Shown here: in pieces, positions 9,053 through 16,634 of the stretch
How positions within the stretch are numbered: position 1 is the first letter of the stretch
Layout: every line of letters begins with the position of its first letter
Assembly: GCA_002327885.1 (NCBI GenBank)
Contig: DCUS01000096.1
Coordinates: 5,045 to 36,118 of the forward strand
Source: Syntrophaceae bacterium UBA2208
Lineage (GTDB): Bacteria > Desulfobacterota > BSN033 > UBA1163
Direction: 5' to 3'
DNA: 31,074 bases
Made by a program: the position numbers and the translations under genes
The notes under the pieces: generated by a model
Told to the model about the DNA's origin: nothing
Databases searched by the model: none
Seen by the model: the letters and a program-made list of their open reading frames with translations, nothing else

Positions 9053-9082
9053 AGTATAATCCATTTTTCTGGCATTCGTCAA
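9053..9082 (-). promoter_or_regulatory. Sigma70-type promoter for the Fur-family pseudogene and DUF5661 gene
   Basis: On the minus strand TTGACG (9082-9077) and TATACT (9058-9053) are separated by 18 bp. Both are close to consensus (5 of 6 each), and the site is correctly placed before the start at 9020. Confidence 0.5.
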
Positions 9083-9446
9083 GTCGTTCTTTCAAGAAAA
9101 TGCACAGACCCCTCAATCGTGAGGTTGGGTTAGATACTGCCGATTAAAAGGAGGGCTATTTTGTGAACAGAAGGAGGTTGGAAAGAAGTAAACAGGTTGG
9201 GGTTTTTGAAATCTTCATGCCATAAAAAGAGCTGAATCTTGCATGTTACAGGAAACAAGAGAGGAGATGGAGGGGGTGAATAACACCCATGTTTGGGTTT
9301 TTCCGGTTGAAGTAATTAACAATTACGGAACGGAAGTGGGTATAGTCTTTAGTAAATTCGGAGGTCTTTTCATAACAAAACATTCCGGGAACATGAAAAA
9401 AGCTGTCAAATATAACCCTCTCGTTCCAATCCCTCCCATTTTCTCC
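9083..9446. other. Gene-free stretch before the hydrolase gene
   Basis: About 360 bp without a convincing gene. A 20-codon frame (GTG 9163 to 9225) has AAGGAGGG before it but no recognisable product, and a 71-residue frame at 9243-9458 lacks a ribosome site and overlaps the hydrolase end. Confidence 0.5.
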
Positions 9447-10295
9447 TCACTTCAATAAATGAATCTCTCTCAAATACTCATCGATAATAGGATCCCATGT
9501 AGTAATCCCTTTATAAAATAAATTGTGGCCATACGGTGTTTGTTCCGATGTCAACATGTGGAGTGTACCCATTCCTCCTTCCTTTTGATAAGCCTTAAAC
9601 ATTTTCTGAGAGAGAGACGGAGGAAAGAAGTCGTCTTTCTCGGTATAAATCCATAAAGTCGGTATTTTTACTTTTTTGCCAAAGTTGCCCATCGTGGCTA
9701 TTAATCTTTTTGGTTCACAAACTTCATATGGTTTCATTGACCCCTTCCCCCCGGCAAAGTTTATGACTCCTGTTAACTCTTTAGAATAAACACTTGCATA
9801 GGCTAATGATGAGAAACCACCAGTAGATTGACCCGCCATAAGTATTCTGGTTGTGTCAATGTAAGCGTTCCTCTTCATATATTCAACCACTGCTTTGATA
9901 TCCTTCACTGCCTCTTTTGCCGCTGAGTCATAATCAGGATCATTGCATTTTCCAATGGACTCCACCCATTCCCCTTCTGAATCTCCATACCCTCTTCTCA
10001 TCGGTACTATAACGACAACCCCTTTTTTAACAAACACCTTGCTTTGATCTCCCATTTCAATTTTATTTTTTCTTTCTTCTGGATTTCTTGGTGTTCCATG
10101 ATTCAATACAACAAGTGGAAACTTTCCGTCTACATTGGGTCTATAAATACTCCCTGATAAATTAATGGTCTTGGTTCCAAACACGGATTTCATTTCCATT
10201 GGAATTCTCACCTCTTCTTCAACCACATCCAGTGCATGAATTGTATGACAAGAAAAAAATATCAATCCAATTACTATCGTCGTTAACTTTTTCAT
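9447..10295 (-). CDS. Exported alpha/beta hydrolase (dienelactone hydrolase-like)
   Basis: Secreted serine hydrolase of 282 residues. A signal peptide (MKKLTTIVIGLIFFSCHTIHA) is followed by an alpha/beta hydrolase fold. Key residues are the oxyanion region NHGTPR (65-70), the nucleophile S157 in GQSTGG, the acid at D221 or D222 (YTEKDDFFPP) and H257 (YGHNLF). It resembles the dienelactone hydrolase/prolyl oligopeptidase-like group; the substrate is unknown. C16 in the signal peptide is not in a good lipobox. ATG 10295 is preceded by GAGGAGG; the frame extends six codons upstream to a GTG, which is less likely. It stands alone, with decayed genes upstream on the same strand. Confidence 0.85.
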   Translation of the reverse strand: MKKLTTIVIGLIFFSCHTIHALDVVEEEVRIPMEMKSVFGTKTINLSGSIYRPNVDGKFPLVVLNHGTPRNPEERKNKIEMGDQSKVFVKKGVVVIVPMRRGYGDSEGEWVESIGKCNDPDYDSAAKEAVKDIKAVVEYMKRNAYIDTTRILMAGQSTGGFSSLAYASVYSKELTGVINFAGGKGSMKPYEVCEPKRLIATMGNFGKKVKIPTLWIYTEKDDFFPPSLSQKMFKAYQKEGGMGTLHMLTSEQTPYGHNLFYKGITTWDPIIDEYLREIHLLK

Positions 10296-10654
10296 CTGAA
10301 CCTCCTCAATCACCTATCCATGCAACCGACAGGATATTAGATTATCAAAACAGGGAGTTACAAAAGCCATTGGAGGCCTCATATTGGAACCTTCTGAAGA
10401 CCCCATTTCGTAGGCAACTCCAAAAGATTATGGGTTGGGTAGGAAAGTTGATTTAGGTACTTTTTTTGATAAAAGACTATTCATTTTTAAAAGAAAAATC
10501 AATAAGAGTTATTGCTTACTGTTTCTAATTTTGTATCGGATGTCATAATTCAAAATTCACAACTTCAAGGAAGTACCCTTCAAGACGATTTTATCCTTTT
10601 GATTCGTGGGAATATTCCCCAAACATCAGGATTCATTGCCTAGCCCCAAATGTT
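10296..10654. other. Gene-free, AT-rich stretch with possible gene debris
   Basis: About 360 bp. On the plus strand 10320-10456 reads as an open frame of 44 codons ending GWVGKLI without a start or ribosome site; I recognise no family. The rest is AT-rich with no clear signal. Confidence 0.4.
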
Positions 10655-10855
10655 CTAAACATTGGGAAGATATCCGGTCTCTCTCAACCACTGCTCAATC
10701 AGTCTCATACCCTCTTCCAAGGAAAACCGAGGTTGATAACTTAACTCATGCATCGCTTTTTCAACACTGAAGCGTGTCCGGCGGGTCAGAAAGCCGACGG
10801 TTTCCCTCGTCGGTTTTGGCGGCCTGCATGTAAGTCTTGAGGTGATTTCCCTGCC
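10655..10855 (-). pseudogene. C-terminal remnant of an NAD-dependent epimerase/dehydratase (extended SDR)
   Basis: The 60-odd residues TCRPPKPTRETVGFLTRR, then RFSVEKAMHELSYQPRFSLEEGMRLIEQWLRETGYL, match the C-terminal end of extended short-chain dehydrogenases, where 'ELGYQPRxSLEEGMRxTxxWLREQGYL' is typical. The nucleotide-binding domain and catalytic YxxxK are absent. Upstream in the same frame the sequence changes into an unrelated PIN-like fragment, so this is a deletion remnant. It is not expected to make a working protein. Confidence 0.7.
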
Positions 10856-10954
10856 CAAGACGGCAATCCAGACATCATTGACTGGTATTTATGCCCCTTT
10901 CTTTTTAAGAGATAAATAGATGAGAGCATACTTTCTGGCAACATCAACTTTGAT
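10856..10954 (-). pseudogene. C-terminal remnant of a PIN-domain (VapC-like) protein
   Basis: Starting nine bases after the polyferredoxin stop, the minus strand reads KVDVARKYALIYLSLKKKGA, stop, IPVNDVWIAVL. This fits the last part of PIN-domain ribonuclease toxins (pattern YxxIxxxLxxKGxPIPxNDxWIAA), including the conserved ND pair. A TAA replaces the residue after KKKGA. The rest of the toxin and any antitoxin are missing. Confidence 0.55.
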
Positions 10955-10960
10955 TTAGTC

Positions 10961-12595
10961 TTACAGGAATCCTTTGGGTTTATTGGGCTGGGGTTTCTCG
11001 GTGGGTGAAACCTTTTCTTCTCCCTTTTTATCTTCCATTTTGAAACCGGACTCTTCGAGAATATATTTGTCATCACCGGGATCAGGTTTAAATTCCAATT
11101 GAAGTTTCCTGGCCTCTTTAACGTAGGATCCTTCTTTAAGGCGAATTTCTCCATCCGGCACCACCACGATTGCTGATTCTCCCGCCACCGGGCATCTCTG
11201 TTCACAGAATCCACAGCCATTGCACTTGGAGGCAATGACGACCGGACGTCGATATCCTTCGACCGGTCTGAAAACAATCGCATTATATGGGCAGATCTCA
11301 TCACAGATCAGGCAGATTTTATTCTGAGCCCAGACCAGGCACAGCTCCTTACGTAAAATAGCTGTCCCCACCTTAGCGTATGTTCTTTCCTCTAAGCTCA
11401 CCGATCGGATCGCTTGCGTGGGACAAACTTTGCCACAGACATTGCAGTTCTGATCACAGGGGGCTAAACGCAGGTCCATCTTCGGCGACCATAACCCCGA
11501 AAAGCCGGATTCCCAGAGACAGGGCTGAAGCGTATTGGTCAGGCAAGCCTTCATACATTCGCCACAGCGGATGCAGGTTCGGAGAAATTCTGTTTCAGGG
11601 ATCGCACCGGGCGGCCGGATCAGTTGGTGTTTGCCTTGCCGAAGGGTAAAGGGAGTCCGTGTGGCTATAAACCCGATTCCGAGTCCCCCTGCCAATGAAT
11701 AAAGAAACCCCCTCCGAGAAAAATCTATCTTTGAATATTCCCCGCCGATGGAAAGAGAAGCCGGGAAAGTGATAGCATCTTGAGGACATATTTTTGCACA
11801 GTTCCGGCATTGGATACATTCAGAAAGGCGGGTCGCCCTGGGATCCTCCGGGATAGCTCCCATCGGACAGTTTTTCTGGCATTTCATACACTCATTGCAC
11901 TCCTTGCTGACACGGCGCTTAAAAAGGCCCAGGGGTGATAAGAGGCTTAAAAAGGCTCCCAGCGGGCAGAGATACCGACACCAGAAACGTGGAACCAGAC
12001 GGTTGAGAAAAATGATCCCCCCAAAGATGAAAAGGGTGATGGCTGACATGTAATAGACAGATTGAAAATAATGAAGGTATGATAAATTTGTCCATCCTAA
12101 GGCGAGAAACAGAGGGCGCAACAAGTCGAGGATGAGATTGATCAGGGTGATTGCCAGAGGATAGATGAAGAAAGTATAAAACCGAGTGAGAAGCGACATG
12201 GGGTCCATGAGGAAGGCGATAGAGAGACCGATCAAGGCAGCAACGATAAAAATGACGAGTAAATAATATTTTACCCTCCGGAAATGGAGATCCCACTTCA
12301 TCCCGCCCCTTTTTTTCTTCCTGAAAAAGAGAGGGTCCAAAAAGTCTATCGAGACACCCATCGGGCAAACATAAGCACAGAAGAATCTGCCGATCACCAG
12401 TGTGGCTCCGAGGGTAATGAGAGACCAGAGGGCCCGCCCGATCATCTCCCTTGCTGCAAAAACAGCATTCATCCCCAGCAGGGGGTCTAGGCGTAAATAA
12501 ATATCCGCTGGAAGCCAATCCGGCAGTTTGTAGGTCGCAAGAAAAAAAAGGGTGGAGAAAAGAAGGAGGGAGAGGGCCTGGATGAAAGTCCTCAT
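10961..12595 (-). CDS. Membrane polyferredoxin, NapH-NapG-like fusion
   Basis: 544-residue inner-membrane iron-sulfur protein probably moving electrons between the quinone pool and a redox partner. The N-terminal NapH/CcoG-like part has about five membrane helices, with C73-C77 (CAYVCP) and C206-C210 (CRYLCP). Two 4Fe-4S motifs follow (C233/236/239/243 and C260/263/266/270). Then comes SRRGFLYSLAGGLGIGFIA (293-311), which looks like a Tat-type signal or anchor in mid-protein. A NapG-like C-terminal part carries four further cysteine motifs, near 341-351, 380-391, 428-435 and 458-468. The last 60 residues are charged and low in complexity (EDKKGEEK...QPNKPKGFL). The start overlaps the DUF362 stop by ATGA, so they are translationally coupled. 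Confidence 0.88.
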   Translation of the reverse strand: MRTFIQALSLLLFSTLFFLATYKLPDWLPADIYLRLDPLLGMNAVFAAREMIGRALWSLITLGATLVIGRFFCAYVCPMGVSIDFLDPLFFRKKKRGGMKWDLHFRRVKYYLLVIFIVAALIGLSIAFLMDPMSLLTRFYTFFIYPLAITLINLILDLLRPLFLALGWTNLSYLHYFQSVYYMSAITLFIFGGIIFLNRLVPRFWCRYLCPLGAFLSLLSPLGLFKRRVSKECNECMKCQKNCPMGAIPEDPRATRLSECIQCRNCAKICPQDAITFPASLSIGGEYSKIDFSRRGFLYSLAGGLGIGFIATRTPFTLRQGKHQLIRPPGAIPETEFLRTCIRCGECMKACLTNTLQPCLWESGFSGLWSPKMDLRLAPCDQNCNVCGKVCPTQAIRSVSLEERTYAKVGTAILRKELCLVWAQNKICLICDEICPYNAIVFRPVEGYRRPVVIASKCNGCGFCEQRCPVAGESAIVVVPDGEIRLKEGSYVKEARKLQLEFKPDPGDDKYILEESGFKMEDKKGEEKVSPTEKPQPNKPKGFL

Positions 12596-13518
12596 GCTTT
12601 CTCCTTTAAGATTTTGAGCTGATCGATGTCAATCTTGCCTAAACCACGTTGATGAGAAATCAGGAGGTGCTCAACCTGGCGGCCTTTGAAGTTTTGGCCA
12701 TACCATGGAACAATAGTCACCCCATAGGAATCCACGGCCACAGGATCAATTCCAGCAATGACAAGATTGGATTTCACAACCGTGCCGGGTCCTCCGGGGC
12801 CACCCGAGGTCAAGGATCGAGTAGCATCTAAAATGGTAAGTTGAGGTTTGATCACGGTTCCCAAGTCGGCGATGGCTTGGTTGATATTATACTTAGAGTG
12901 AAAACTCTCTCGATCCCAGATGAGACCCATGAGTCCCTTCATGCCCATGCTGACACCTGTTGCGGAGTGAGATTTGGCAACGGGGATGTTAATCAGCACC
13001 TGGCTGTCTAATATTTCCTTCATGACCTCCACACGATCCAATACTTTTCCCTGGGGAATTTTAACTTCGCGAAAGAATTTTCTTTCCTGAATGGCAAGAA
13101 CATGAACCCCGGCGATGTCCCTGCACGCTTCCCGGATGCCTGTTCTCTCAAGGCAAAGCTCTGGTCTCTGGAGCGTATAATCTAACACTAAAACCTGCGA
13201 AGCCCCGGCTTCAATACAAGCCTGAGCCACGGCAACAACGACTAAGGGATGGGTGGTGGCTCCAAAGTCCGGGGTTCTGGAAAAGGACATGTTGGGCTTC
13301 AGGACGACACGCTGTCCTTTTTTAACGAACCGGGAAATCCCTCCCATCACCTCCAGGGCTTTTTTCGTGGAGGCAACGGGTTCACCGGAAATGACGGCCA
13401 AATCATATTCTTCCTTTGCCGCTGAAAAAGAAGGCCTGCTGACAAGACCTAACGCCAGTCCTGCGGCGGTGGTTTTAAGAAATTTACGTCTTGTTATCTC
13501 AAGACTGCGTCTGTTCAT
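12592..13518 (-). CDS. Tat-exported DUF362 domain protein
   Basis: 308-residue protein with a Tat signal (TRRKFLK at 9-15, hydrophobic run to about 30, cleavage near SFSAA). The mature part is a DUF362 domain: VVLKPNMSF, THPLVVVAVAQACIEAGA, INIPVAKSHSATGVSMGMKGLMGLIWDRESFH, and GIDPVAVDSYG. DUF362 proteins often come with iron-sulfur partners, and here the next gene overlaps it by four bases and encodes a polyferredoxin. The exact reaction is unknown. Tat export suggests folding with a cofactor before export. ATG 13518 is preceded by AAGGGG on the minus strand. The operon reads DUF362, then polyferredoxin, then two gene remnants. Confidence 0.88.
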   Translation of the reverse strand: MNRRSLEITRRKFLKTTAAGLALGLVSRPSFSAAKEEYDLAVISGEPVASTKKALEVMGGISRFVKKGQRVVLKPNMSFSRTPDFGATTHPLVVVAVAQACIEAGASQVLVLDYTLQRPELCLERTGIREACRDIAGVHVLAIQERKFFREVKIPQGKVLDRVEVMKEILDSQVLINIPVAKSHSATGVSMGMKGLMGLIWDRESFHSKYNINQAIADLGTVIKPQLTILDATRSLTSGGPGGPGTVVKSNLVIAGIDPVAVDSYGVTIVPWYGQNFKGRQVEHLLISHQRGLGKIDIDQLKILKEKA

Positions 13519-13644
13519 TCAACACCCCTTTTTACCCTTAAGTATACCTCATAGGTGCTCTCCCTGCCAGTGAAGCTCAATTTCTGTGATGAGGGTCCAA
13601 GAAAAGTTTCGCATTCCTGTCTGGCAAATTTCCAAAATTTTCTT

Positions 13645-13673
13645 TTGATTTTAACGCGGCAAGAGAATATGAT
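13645..13673 (+). promoter_or_regulatory. Sigma70-type promoter for phoB-phoR
   Basis: TTGATT (13645-13650) and TATGAT (13668-13673) are separated by 17 bp. The predicted start point is about 20 bp before the phoB start codon. No Pho box was seen here. Confidence 0.5.
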
Positions 13674-13700
13674 TTATCTGAACGGAGGGGGTGAATTTCT

Positions 13701-14387
13701 ATGAACCCCATATTGATGATCGAGGACGAAAAGGACATTGCGGATCTGGTCGAGTACCATTTAAAACAGTCCGGTTTTTCTGTGCTCAAAGCTATGGAGG
13801 GTGCTTCCGGGTTGGACATCGCCAAGAAAAATCGGCCTTCCCTTGTTATCTTAGACCTGATGCTTCCTGGGATGGATGGAAAGGATATCTGCAGAGCCCT
13901 TAAATCCAACCCTCTTACCCAATCGATACCGATTCTGATGCTCACTGCAAAATCAGAAGAGGTCGACCGGGTGATTGGCTTTGAATTGGGAGTAGATGAC
14001 TATGTCACCAAACCCTTCAGCCCGAGAGAGTTAGTTCTCAGGGTGAAAGCCATTCTTCGCAGGAAAGAAGCTCCTGACGAAGGTGAAAAATCCATTCAGG
14101 TGGGCGACCTATTGATTGAGATTGACCGTCATCAGGTCTCTATCAAAAAGAAATCCATCGCTTTGACTTCAACGGAGTTTAAACTATTGGTAGAGCTGAT
14201 TAGATTGAGAGGACGCGTTCAAACTCGTGAACGTCTTCTGGATAAGGTCTGGGGGTATACGTATGAGGGTTACGCCCGAACCGTGGATACCCATGTCCGG
14301 CGATTGAGGGAAAAACTGGGTCCATTCGGGGACTCGATTGAAACCATCCGGGGCTTGGGATATCGGTACCGGGAGGAAAAAGAATGA
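13701..14387 (+). CDS. phoB: PhoB-type response regulator (OmpR family)
   Basis: 228-residue response regulator. The receiver has E8-D9-E10, the phosphoacceptor D52 (LVILDLMLPGMDG) and the lysine of VTKPFSPREL. The C-terminal winged helix shows ALTSTEFKLLVEL and TVDTHVRRLREKLG. The start ATG is preceded by GGAGGGGG. It overlaps the PhoR-type kinase gene by four bases (ATGA), and the pst genes 2.2 kb downstream carry PhoB-like direct repeats, so assignment to phosphate control rests on kinase type and context. PhoP-type naming would be equivalent. Confidence 0.9.
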   Translation: MNPILMIEDEKDIADLVEYHLKQSGFSVLKAMEGASGLDIAKKNRPSLVILDLMLPGMDGKDICRALKSNPLTQSIPILMLTAKSEEVDRVIGFELGVDDYVTKPFSPRELVLRVKAILRRKEAPDEGEKSIQVGDLLIEIDRHQVSIKKKSIALTSTEFKLLVELIRLRGRVQTRERLLDKVWGYTYEGYARTVDTHVRRLREKLGPFGDSIETIRGLGYRYREEKE

Positions 14388-15769
14388 ACATCCGATTTCA
14401 ATGGAAATGGGCGCTTTCTTTCATCTTCCTCATCATTTTATTCCTCTCTATCCAGGGAGTTCTGACTTATTTTCTGAAAAAACCTTTCCTCTTTGCCTCT
14501 CTTATTAGTCTCTTCATTGTTTTCGGCATCACCTTTCTGCTTCTGAAATCTTTCACAGAACCCCTCAACGATTTGATGGATACCTTGAAACGTTTAACCG
14601 CTAACCATCTGAAAATAGAAGCTCCGATCGATTCTTCTAAGGATGAATTCCGTTTACTCACCCAAGCCATATCTGAGATGGATGTCTTGCTAAGGAATAA
14701 GATTGAAGAGGTCTCTAAAGAAAAAGATTACCTCCATACTGTTCTAAAAGGGATGGCGGAGGGGGTTCTCGTCGTAGATGAAAAAAGCCGGATCATTATG
14801 ATTAATGATGCCTTACGGAAGCTATTTTCCATCACGACCGAGGTCGTTGATAAAACACCCTTAGAATTTATCCGTAATGCTAAATTGGAGGGAGCTATTC
14901 GGGAGGCCATTCGAGAGGCTAAAATTTCGTCTTTTGAACTCACCGTTTCATCATCATTGGGCAAGACCTTTGAAGTCAATGTCGTAGGGATTTCACCCTT
15001 TTCCGAGGGGACGCACCCGAAAGGAAATGCGATGAGTGGAGCGATTGCAGTTTTCCATGATATCAGCCGTTTGAAAGAATTAGAAAAGATCCGTCAGGAT
15101 TTTGTGGCCAATGTTTCCCATGAATTACGAACTCCCCTGACTACCATCAAAGGCTATACGGAGACGCTTTTGGATGGAGCCCTGAGGGAAGAAGTGGCCC
15201 CCCAATTTCTGCAAGTCATCCAAAAACATGTGGATCGGTTAGCGAAAATTGTCGAAGACCTCCTGACCCTCTCAAAGATCGAATCCAAAGAATTCCAGCT
15301 CAAGAAGGAAAAGTTTAATTTGTCTGAATTAATTGATGATGTTTTGGAATTTTTAAAAGAGGTTGCCAAAAAGAAAAAAATATCTATGGACACTGTCCCG
15401 GTCCCCTCTTCCCTCACCATCGAAGGGGATCGAAATATTTTAGAACAGGTGTTATTCAACCTTCTTGACAATGCCATCAAATATGCTCAGGAAGGAGGAA
15501 AAATCACCCTTTCTGCTGTTCAAAAGAATCAGAGCGAAATTGAAGTTTCCATCCAAGATAATGGGATGGGTATTCCTAAAGAAGATCTGCCGAGAATCTT
15601 TGAGCGCTTTTATCGAGTGGATAGAGGGAGGTCCCAGGAATTGGGAGGGACCGGCCTCGGACTTTCTATCGTAAAGCATCTACTTTCAGCCCATGGGGGT
15701 CGAGTATGGGCGGAAAGTCAATTAGGAGAGGGTTCGACTTTCTATTTTACCTTACCCCACCGTATTTAA
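14384..15769 (+). CDS. phoR: PhoR-type sensor histidine kinase
   Basis: 461-residue membrane kinase. Two N-terminal helices (about 10-30 and 36-56) are separated by only a few lysines, so there is no periplasmic sensor domain; this fits PhoR, which reads the state of Pst/PhoU rather than phosphate itself. A HAMP-like linker (about 57-110) and a PAS domain (about 118-225) follow. The HisKA site is H246 in VANVSHELRTPLTTIKGY. The HATPase shows NLLDNAIKYA, DNGMGIP, FERFYRVDRGRS and GGTGLGLSIVKHLL. Its stop overlaps the convergent ACT-domain gene by four bases, with no terminator between. Confidence 0.92.
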   Translation: MNIRFQWKWALSFIFLIILFLSIQGVLTYFLKKPFLFASLISLFIVFGITFLLLKSFTEPLNDLMDTLKRLTANHLKIEAPIDSSKDEFRLLTQAISEMDVLLRNKIEEVSKEKDYLHTVLKGMAEGVLVVDEKSRIIMINDALRKLFSITTEVVDKTPLEFIRNAKLEGAIREAIREAKISSFELTVSSSLGKTFEVNVVGISPFSEGTHPKGNAMSGAIAVFHDISRLKELEKIRQDFVANVSHELRTPLTTIKGYTETLLDGALREEVAPQFLQVIQKHVDRLAKIVEDLLTLSKIESKEFQLKKEKFNLSELIDDVLEFLKEVAKKKKISMDTVPVPSSLTIEGDRNILEQVLFNLLDNAIKYAQEGGKITLSAVQKNQSEIEVSIQDNGMGIPKEDLPRIFERFYRVDRGRSQELGGTGLGLSIVKHLLSAHGGRVWAESQLGEGSTFYFTLPHRI

Positions 15770-16260
15770 AGATCTTCAAGTGAATCTTTAACCTTATCGA
15801 AATCTGTCTCGGCGATATGAATTACAAAAATGGATTCCTTGGCATCCTCCATGGCAGAACCGTAAATATAGTCAATATTGACATGGGCTTCGCCGATTCG
15901 TTTCGTCACTTTTCCAAGCATTCCAGGCTGATTGACCAGTTTAAAAATTAATATTGGATCGGTATCCACAATATGTTTTACTTTAACCAATACTTTTTCG
16001 GCTTCCTTGGGTTTGTCAACCAGAAGCCGGATCAGAGAATAGTCTGAAGAGTCTTTTAAAATTCCCCGGTAACTCTCCGCCAGGGCTATTCTCCTTCCTG
16101 TTTTCTCCCTCATATTGTAGAGCTCTTTCACAGAATCCTTTGCATTTTGAATGCTCATGGCCAAAATATTAATATTTTCTTCCTTCAATATATCACAAAG
16201 TTTTGAAAGCTCCCCGGGCGCATTGGTTAAAATGACTGAAAGCTGAATTCTTTTTTCCAT
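15766..16260 (-). CDS. Tandem ACT-domain protein
   Basis: 164-residue soluble protein made of two ACT domains, about residues 5-70 (QLSVILTNAPGELSKLCDILKEENINILAMSIQ) and 95-164 (IFKLVNQPGMLGKVTKRIGEAHVNIDYIYGS). ACT domains bind amino acids and regulate metabolic enzymes. Stand-alone tandem forms like this are common in anaerobes and archaea and have no fixed function. No catalytic domain is attached. ATG 16260 is preceded by GGAGGGAGGAGAA; the frame also has a TTG one codon earlier. It converges on phoR and lies back to back with pst set 1, with structured repeat copy 1 in the gap just upstream of it. A phosphate role is not implied by the sequence. Confidence 0.85.
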   Translation of the reverse strand: MEKRIQLSVILTNAPGELSKLCDILKEENINILAMSIQNAKDSVKELYNMREKTGRRIALAESYRGILKDSSDYSLIRLLVDKPKEAEKVLVKVKHIVDTDPILIFKLVNQPGMLGKVTKRIGEAHVNIDYIYGSAMEDAKESIFVIHIAETDFDKVKDSLEDL

Positions 16261-16285
16261 CAAATTCTCCTCCCTCCTAAGTTAA

Positions 16286-16390
16286 ACCCTGTATCCCCCC
16301 ACCCTAAAGGATGGGGCTTTTCTTTATTTTCAGATTTGAAATTGCCTCCATCCCCAGTCTGAAGGCTGGGCTTTCGGGATGATACGGGGT
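16286..16390 (+). repeat. Structured ~105-bp element, copy 1
   Basis: An outer stem pairs 16286-16295 (ACCCTGTATC) with 16381-16390 (GATACGGGGT), with one T-G wobble. It encloses hairpin 1 (16297-16304 with 16109+ offset partner at 16309-16316; loop TAAA, one C-A mismatch) and hairpin 2 (16353-16359 with 16364-16370; loop TGAA). The spacer between the hairpins is TTTTCTTTATTTTCAGATTT and onward. Copy 2 at 20366 is about 85% identical by eye, and most differences keep the pairing. Hairpin style (CCCTAAAGG, CTTTTC tail) resembles ends of IS200/IS605-type elements, so a non-autonomous transposable derivative is likely. Confidence 0.75.
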
Positions 16391-16470
16391 AAAACGTAAC
16401 CGTGCATGGAAATTAACAAATTAGTCATAGAAGGTCAAGCATGAAATCGAATTCTAAAATTGAATTGAAA

Positions 16471-16487
16471 TGTAACAAAAATATAAC
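16471..16487 (+). promoter_or_regulatory. Possible upstream Pho box
   Basis: TGTAAC (16471) and TATAAC (16482) are spaced 11 bp apart, the spacing used by PhoB dimers. It is weaker than the set at 16574. Confidence 0.4.
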
Positions 16488-16573
16488 TTACTTGAAATCT
16501 TATTGTCACATTCATGGCTTAAACTCCCCTTAAATATCGAAGGCGAGGGGGCGATAAAAATCTTTAACGCGAA

Positions 16574-16601
16574 TGTAAAATATTTGTAACAGAATTGTAA
16601 C
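16574..16601 (+). promoter_or_regulatory. Pho box with three half-sites before pstS1
   Basis: TGTAAA (16574), TGTAAC (16585) and TGTAAC (16596) are spaced by exactly 11 bp, the arrangement known for PhoB/PhoP direct repeats. The site ends 34 bp before the pstS1 start. The -10 element is unclear. Confidence 0.65.
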
Positions 16602-16634
16602 AAACAAAAAATAAAATTAGTGAAGGAGACAGAG

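Noticed and set aside
9163..9225. 20-codon frame with a GTG start and AAGGAGGG
   Set aside because: Good ribosome site but no resemblance to known small proteins and an isolated position; too little evidence to call.
9243..9458. 71-residue plus-strand open frame before the hydrolase
   Set aside because: No ribosome site, unusual composition, overlaps the end of a well-supported gene.
11919..12518. 199-residue open frame in another frame of the polyferredoxin gene
   Set aside because: Composition (many Pro, Ser, Arg, His) is that of a shifted reading of a membrane protein gene.
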